A DNA stretch of 11,743 bases from the NCBI GenBank assembly GCA_949284665.1, contig CASDWR010000242.1, positions 1-11,743 on the forward strand, given 5' to 3'. Source of the stretch: an uncultured Rikenellaceae bacterium (GTDB lineage: Bacteria; Bacteroidota; Bacteroidia; Bacteroidales; Rikenellaceae). This document shows, one piece after another, positions 7,827 to 11,743 of the stretch. A program made the position numbers and the translations under genes. How positions within the stretch are numbered: position 1 is the first letter of the stretch; each line of letters begins with the position of its first letter. A model generated the notes under the pieces. It was given only the letters and a program-made list of their open reading frames with translations. It made no database searches and was not told the origin of the DNA.

Positions 7827-8693
7827 TTATCGTGCGGATCCTCCGAACATGTCGAGCAGTTCAGAGGTGATGGCCTGTTGTCGGGATTTGTTGTATTCTA
7901 CGGTCAATTCGTCCAGCAGGTTGTCGGCATTTTCGGTAGCCGTTTGCATGGCGATCATTCTGGCTGCGTGTTCTGAGGCATTCGAGTCGAGCAATGCCGT
8001 ATAGAGTTGTAACTTGATGCTCTTCGGGATCAATGTGTCGAGCAATTGGCGACGGGATGGTTCGAGAATATAGTCGACAACCGCATGTCGGCGTTCCGTA
8101 TCGATTTCAGGCAATCGCAGTGGCAGCAAGGTCGATTGTGTCAGTACCTGGGAACCGGCACTGCGAAAATGGTGATAAACCAATTCCACACGATCGATCT
8201 CGTGCCGTTCGAACTGATCGACCAACCGCGAAGCCAGTCCTGCGATAACATGATAATCTGTCTTTTCTGCCAACCCTTCGAATCGTTCCGCAATGGCGTA
8301 ACCGCGTTTTCGAATTGCATCTCCAGCCTTTCGCCCTACCGCATATATCCGGATGTGGTCGTTCCCGAGTTGACGATAGTTGTCGAGGATCCGTTGGAGT
8401 TCTTTGGTGATATTGGCATTGAAAGCCCCGCAGAGTGAACTGTCGGATGAAAAAACCACAATGGCAACATGGGTAATTTTTCGCTCTTCGGCCAATGGGG
8501 TTGCGTATCGTTCGCCGTCTGCAAGCAGGCTGTCCATAACGTGGTGGAGTGTCTCGGAGTAGGGCAGCATGCGTTCTATGACCGCTTGTGCCTTGTGCAA
8601 TTTGGCAGCGGAGACCATTTTCATGGCGGAAGTGATCTTCCGCGTGCTTCTTACCGAATTGATGCGCTCCTTGATTCCTTTGAACGATGCCAT
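7827..8693 (-). CDS. atpG: F-type ATP synthase subunit gamma
   Basis: Central rotor stalk of F1 that couples c-ring rotation to the catalytic sites. The 288 residues match the family length (about 285-300). The N-terminal signature with RSTRKITSAMKMVSAAKLHK (about 15-34) and the C-terminal helix with AMQTATENADNLLDELTVEY, NKSRQQAIT and SELLDMFGG are typical. Both coiled-coil-forming termini are intact. The ATG at 8693 gives the standard MASFKGIKERI start. It follows atpA after 19 bases with no recognisable Shine-Dalgarno, consistent with weak use of such sites in Bacteroidetes. It appears to be the last atp gene of the cluster, followed by the nested inverted repeat and the antiporter. Confidence 0.97.
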   Translation of the reverse strand: MASFKGIKERINSVRSTRKITSAMKMVSAAKLHKAQAVIERMLPYSETLHHVMDSLLADGERYATPLAEERKITHVAIVVFSSDSSLCGAFNANITKELQRILDNYRQLGNDHIRIYAVGRKAGDAIRKRGYAIAERFEGLAEKTDYHVIAGLASRLVDQFERHEIDRVELVYHHFRSAGSQVLTQSTLLPLRLPEIDTERRHAVVDYILEPSRRQLLDTLIPKSIKLQLYTALLDSNASEHAARMIAMQTATENADNLLDELTVEYNKSRQQAITSELLDMFGGSAR

Positions 8694-8712
8694 GGTAGGA
8701 TAGGGATAATCG

Positions 8713-10314
8713 TTATGATGTCTGTTGGGCGTTGTTCAGTCCAGCCGTTACTTCCGATGCGACCTCTTCGATCGCTGCGGTGATCTTTTCGTCGAGAATA
8801 CCCTTATGCAAGGGTTCGAGTACATCCTCTTTGTGCCGGACCTCGAGTACTTCAAGAAAAGTCCGTTCGAACTCTCCGACCTTCTCGAGTGGAATATCGC
8901 GCAGGAGACCATGGGTTCCGCAATAGAGCACTGCGATCTGTTTTTCCACCGGCATCGGCGAATATTGAGGTTGTACCAGCAACCGGGTATTTTTTTGTCC
9001 TTTGTCGATCGTGAAAGCGGTTACTGGATCGAGATCACCGCCGAATTTGGTGAAAGCCTCCAATTCACGGTATTGAGCCTGGTCGATTTTGAGGGTTCCA
9101 GCAACTTTCTTCATTGCCTTGATCTGTGCGTTGCCACCCACGCGGGATACGGAAATCCCTACATTGATGGCAGGACGGATCCCCTGATTGAACAGATCGC
9201 TTTCGAGAAATATCTGTCCGTCGGTGATGGAAATCACATTGGTCGGAATATATGCTGAGACGTCACCTGCCTGTGTCTCGATAATGGGAAGTGCCGTGAG
9301 CGAACCTCCACCCCTGACTTTCCCCTGGAGACTTTCCGGTAGGTCGTTCATCCGTTCTGCGACCTCCTGTCGTCCGATGATCTTCGCGGCTCTTTCCAGC
9401 AATCGCGAATGGAGATAGAAGATGTCGCCCGGATAGGCTTCCCGTCCCGATGGCCTGCGTAAGATCAACGAGACTTCACGATAGGCAACGGCCTGTTTCG
9501 AGAGGTCGTCGTAGACCACGAGAGCGTGTCGTCCGGTATCTCGGAAATACTCTCCGATGGCGGCTCCGGCGAATGGGGCGAAATATTGCAGGGCTGCCGG
9601 ATCAGCGGCAGTAGCTGCGACCACGATCGTATATTCCATTGCCCCTTTCTCACGGAGTGTGTTGACGATCGAAGCTACCGTAGAACCCTTTTGCCCGATG
9701 GCCACATAGATGCAATAGACCGGATCACCATTCAGATAACCGTCACGCTGATTGATAATCGTATCGATGGCGATAGCGGTTTTCCCGGTCTGGCGGTCGC
9801 CGATGATGAGTTCCCGCTGACCGCGACCGATCGGAATCATGGCATCGACGGCTTTCAGTCCGGTTTGAAGCGGCTGGTTGACCGGTTGACGGAATATCAC
9901 ACCCGGAGCTTTCCGTTCCAGCGGCATACTGCATTTCTTTCCGCCGATATCTCCTTTTCCGTCAAGCGGTTCTCCCAGCGGATCGATTACCCGGCCGAGC
10001 ATCTCTTCGCTGACTTCGATGGAAGCGATTCTTCCGGTTCGTTTGACGCTGAATCCCTCCTTGATCCGGTCTGTCTGTCCGAGCAGGACGGCTCCCACGT
10101 TGTCCTCTTCGAGATTCATTACCACCCCCATCATTCCGTTTTCGAACTCCAACAACTCGTTGGCTTCGGCGTTGCGCAAACCGTAAATACGGGCTACTCC
10201 GTCGCTCACCTGAAGTACCGTTCCCACCTCGTCGAATTTCAACCGGGTATCGATCTGTTCGAGTTGCATCTTCAGGATGTCGGAAACTTCGCTTACCTTG
10301 ATGTTTTCAGGCAT
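8713..10314 (-). CDS. atpA: F-type ATP synthase subunit alpha
   Basis: Non-catalytic nucleotide-binding subunit of the F1 hexamer. At 533 residues it is longer than E. coli alpha (513). Order: N-terminal beta-barrel (about 25-95), nucleotide-binding domain with P-loop GDRQTGKT (172-179), then the alpha/beta signature [10 protein letters not shown] (381-390) followed by Arg391, the arginine finger that reaches into the beta catalytic site, and a helical C-terminal domain. Residues about 311-337 (with [12 protein letters not shown]) form a stretch a few residues longer than in E. coli and typical of Bacteroidetes. The ATG at 10314 gives the [14 protein letters not shown] start; AAGGAG at 10322-10317 lies only 2 bases upstream, closer than normal. 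It sits between atpH (48-base gap) and atpG (19-base gap) and is clearly co-transcribed with them. Confidence 0.98.
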   Translation of the reverse strand: MPENIKVSEVSDILKMQLEQIDTRLKFDEVGTVLQVSDGVARIYGLRNAEANELLEFENGMMGVVMNLEEDNVGAVLLGQTDRIKEGFSVKRTGRIASIEVSEEMLGRVIDPLGEPLDGKGDIGGKKCSMPLERKAPGVIFRQPVNQPLQTGLKAVDAMIPIGRGQRELIIGDRQTGKTAIAIDTIINQRDGYLNGDPVYCIYVAIGQKGSTVASIVNTLREKGAMEYTIVVAATAADPAALQYFAPFAGAAIGEYFRDTGRHALVVYDDLSKQAVAYREVSLILRRPSGREAYPGDIFYLHSRLLERAAKIIGRQEVAERMNDLPESLQGKVRGGGSLTALPIIETQAGDVSAYIPTNVISITDGQIFLESDLFNQGIRPAINVGISVSRVGGNAQIKAMKKVAGTLKIDQAQYRELEAFTKFGGDLDPVTAFTIDKGQKNTRLLVQPQYSPMPVEKQIAVLYCGTHGLLRDIPLEKVGEFERTFLEVLEVRHKEDVLEPLHKGILDEKITAAIEEVASEVTAGLNNAQQTS

Positions 10315-10316
10315 AT

Positions 10317-10322
10317 CTCCTT
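10317..10322 (-). promoter_or_regulatory. Shine-Dalgarno-like site of atpA
   Basis: AAGGAG on the minus strand is a strong Shine-Dalgarno match but sits only 2 bases before the ATG, shorter than the usual 5-9. It may contribute weakly or be incidental. Confidence 0.35.
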
Positions 10323-10362
10323 TTTGTTTATTTCGTTATTTTGGTTGTCAATATGTTGGTGC

Positions 10363-10917
10363 CTATACGATCACACGGTTTTTCTGAATGAACTGCCGGC
10401 GTATGCGTTCCAATTGGCCTGCGACCGAGGCATCCAAACGCAAGTCGTTGATTTGAAAAATGAAACCTCCCTCGATAGAAGGGTCGATATGGGTAGCGAA
10501 CTCCACACGCCCATGTGTCCGTTCTTCGACATCTCGACGGATTCGGTCGAGTGTCTCGTCGGGCAGCGGTACGACGGAGATCAGTGATACCACATCGACA
10601 TGGTTTATTTTTCGATATAGGGCCATATAGCTGCGGGAAATGTCTCCGAGAAACCGTTCCCGGCGATTGGCGAGAACGATACGGACAAAACTGCGGAATA
10701 CCTCGCTTCCTCCGGCTTCAGCGGCTTCGCTGATAAGCCTTGCTTTTTCGTCGGGAGAAACCATCGGACTGGTCAACGTACCCGACAGGCCCGGAGTGGC
10801 GGCGAGACTTTCCTGGAGCGTTTTCATCTGCTCGTAAAGTTCGTCACTACAGTTCCGTTCCTGTGCATATTCCAGCAAAGCCCGGGCATAGCGTTTCGGT
10901 ATCAGTCCTTCGTTCAT
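10363..10917 (-). CDS. atpH: F-type ATP synthase subunit delta
   Basis: Peripheral stalk (stator) subunit that ties the top of F1 to subunit b. The 184 residues match the family (about 177-185). The N-terminal six-helix domain begins IPKRYARALLEYA (about 6-18), the alpha-binding region typical of delta. The C-terminal domain carries the conserved glycine pair and ending in GGFIFQINDLRLDASVAGQL followed by ERIRRQF. Complete, with no frameshift. The ATG at 10917 is preceded by no clear Shine-Dalgarno. The gap from atpF is 11 bases, so translation is probably coupled, and atpA follows after 48 bases. Confidence 0.95.
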   Translation of the reverse strand: MNEGLIPKRYARALLEYAQERNCSDELYEQMKTLQESLAATPGLSGTLTSPMVSPDEKARLISEAAEAGGSEVFRSFVRIVLANRRERFLGDISRSYMALYRKINHVDVVSLISVVPLPDETLDRIRRDVEERTHGRVEFATHIDPSIEGGFIFQINDLRLDASVAGQLERIRRQFIQKNRVIV

Positions 10918-10928
10918 CTTTGCGGTGT

Positions 10929-11450
10929 TTATGACTTGATGGTTTTGTTTTCCTCTCTGATCAGTTCGGCTTCGTCGAGCATTCTCGAAATCAGTGCCTG
11001 TTGGGCATCGCGATCGTCCATGCGGTTGCGCAGGATCTTTTCGGCAATGTCAACCGACAATACGGCTACCTGGGTTCGGATTTCCATCAGCGCCTTTTGT
11101 TTTTGTGTTTCGATTTGGCTCTTGGCCGCTTCGATCTGTTTGGCTGCCTCTTCGGAGGCTTTTTCCCGCGCGTTGCGTACGATCTGTTCGCTTTCGGCGA
11201 CGGCTTGCTTGAGTATCTCGTTTTGGCGGCTTTGTGCCTTGTCAAGCAACAGCCGGGCCTCTTCCTTGACGTTTTCGAGTTGTCGGTTGGCCTCATCCGC
11301 ATTTTCGAGCGATTTGCGAATGTATTCACGTCGTTCATCCACCATGCGGGTGATGACCGGGAATCCGAACTTGGCCAAAAGACCGAAAACGATCAGGAAG
11401 CTTACGAGCATCCAGAATAGCAGACCGAAATCGGGTGTTAGCAGCGACAT
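10929..11450 (-). CDS. atpF: F-type ATP synthase subunit b
   Basis: Membrane-anchored stator subunit that links Fo subunit a to F1 through delta. The 173 residues show one N-terminal membrane helix (about 8-28, FGLLFWMLVSFLIVFGLLAK) followed by a long charged helix (about 35-150), rich in Glu, Lys, Arg, Gln and Ala, that forms the coiled coil of the b dimer. The short C-terminal part (about 150-173) contacts delta and F1. Only one b-type gene is visible, so a b2 homodimer is likely. The ATG at 11450 gives the standard MSLLTPDFGLLFW start. It lies 24 bases after atpE and 11 bases before atpH, inside the same operon. Confidence 0.96.
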   Translation of the reverse strand: MSLLTPDFGLLFWMLVSFLIVFGLLAKFGFPVITRMVDERREYIRKSLENADEANRQLENVKEEARLLLDKAQSRQNEILKQAVAESEQIVRNAREKASEEAAKQIEAAKSQIETQKQKALMEIRTQVAVLSVDIAEKILRNRMDDRDAQQALISRMLDEAELIREENKTIKS

Positions 11451-11474
11451 GGATTTTCTCTTTTATTGGATTGA

Positions 11475-11720
11475 CTACAGAGCCATGAAGCAGACTACGA
11501 TGGCAAAGAGGGCCGCACCTTCGATCAACGCGGCTACTATAATCATCGACATACGGATGTCTCCGGTCGCTTCGGGTTGACGTGCGATGGATTCCATGGC
11601 GTTGGCACCGATTTTCCCGATGCCCAAGGCTGCGCCGAGAACGGCGATGGCTGCTCCGATGGGGGCTGCGAGTGAACCGAAGTCAACTGCCTGCTGCAAA
11701 AGTGTGATGAGTGGTAACAT
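11475..11720 (-). CDS. atpE: F-type ATP synthase subunit c (ring proteolipid)
   Basis: Hairpin membrane protein that forms the rotating c-ring of Fo and carries the coupling ion. The 81 residues contain two membrane helices (about 15-40 and 55-80) joined by the polar loop ESIARQPE (43-50). Helix 2 carries the ion-binding carboxylate Glu67 in VAALIEGAALF. Residues that serve as Na+ ligands in Ilyobacter tartaricus (Gln32, Ser66 and Tyr70 there) align with Ile34, Gly68 and Phe72 here, so H+ coupling is inferred. Helix 1 keeps a glycine pattern (GAALGIGKIG) for tight ring packing. The ATG at 11720 is close to the right edge; only 23 bases lie upstream and no gene can be called there. atpF follows after 24 bases. 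Confidence 0.96.
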   Translation of the reverse strand: MLPLITLLQQAVDFGSLAAPIGAAIAVLGAALGIGKIGANAMESIARQPEATGDIRMSMIIVAALIEGAALFAIVVCFMAL

Positions 11721-11743
11721 GGCTTTAAGTGTTTTTTAATGAA

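Noticed and set aside
9526..10587. A 353-codon open frame on the plus strand opposite atpA and atpH
   Set aside because: It spans two conserved genes and their spacer on the other strand, with no recognisable motif; a shadow of biased codon use.
11721..11743. The end of atpB upstream of atpE
   Set aside because: A minus-strand TAA at 11738-11736 could be its stop codon, but only one or two codons would be visible, too few to support a gene.

Overview
The window looks like a chromosomal housekeeping segment of a Bacteroidota species, most likely order Bacteroidales. Three things suggest this. The ATP synthase alpha subunit has a Bacteroidetes-type stretch (residues about 311-337). Two intergenic promoters match the Bacteroidetes -7 consensus TAnnTTTG. 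Most genes lack a clear Shine-Dalgarno sequence. Base composition is even, and I see no insertion sequence, phage gene, tRNA, rRNA or CRISPR array. Genus cannot be fixed from this sequence alone.

Layout, left to right. (1) Positions 85-2579, minus strand: rpsO (ribosomal protein S15) followed by pnp (polynucleotide phosphorylase), the widely conserved rpsO-pnp pair. The 92-base spacer holds two tandem hairpins. The rpsO leader holds two more, one ending a single base before the start codon. (2) Positions 2580-2777: a divergent promoter region, with one promoter firing left into rpsO and one firing right. (3) Positions 2778-6172, plus strand: an NfeD-type membrane protease-like protein, an ApbE flavin transferase lipoprotein (4-base overlap with the preceding gene) and a YegS/BmrU-type lipid kinase, probably one operon. 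(4) Positions 6179-7741, minus strand: a GadC-like amino acid antiporter, convergent with the lipid kinase across a gap of only 6 bases. (5) Positions 7827-11720, minus strand: F-type ATP synthase genes read from the right edge as atpE-atpF-atpH-atpA-atpG (c, b, delta, alpha, gamma). The window stops just upstream of atpE; atpB is expected next, and atpD/atpC (beta, epsilon) are absent here.

The ATP synthase genes give most of the F1 and Fo parts and appear proton-coupled. A GadC-like exchanger would consume cytoplasmic protons, but its place behind atpG may be incidental. ApbE attaches FMN to membrane redox subunits (such as Na+-NQR or Rnf), so several genes touch membrane energetics; this is a loose theme, not a demonstrated system. 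I found no convincing undescribed multigene system. The best leads are RNA structures around rpsO/pnp, a nested inverted repeat between atpG and the antiporter, and a Glu-to-Gln change at a probable catalytic position of the lipid kinase. The 84 bases left of pnp hold no gene or clear terminator that I can see, and no gene-free stretch exceeds 300 bases.
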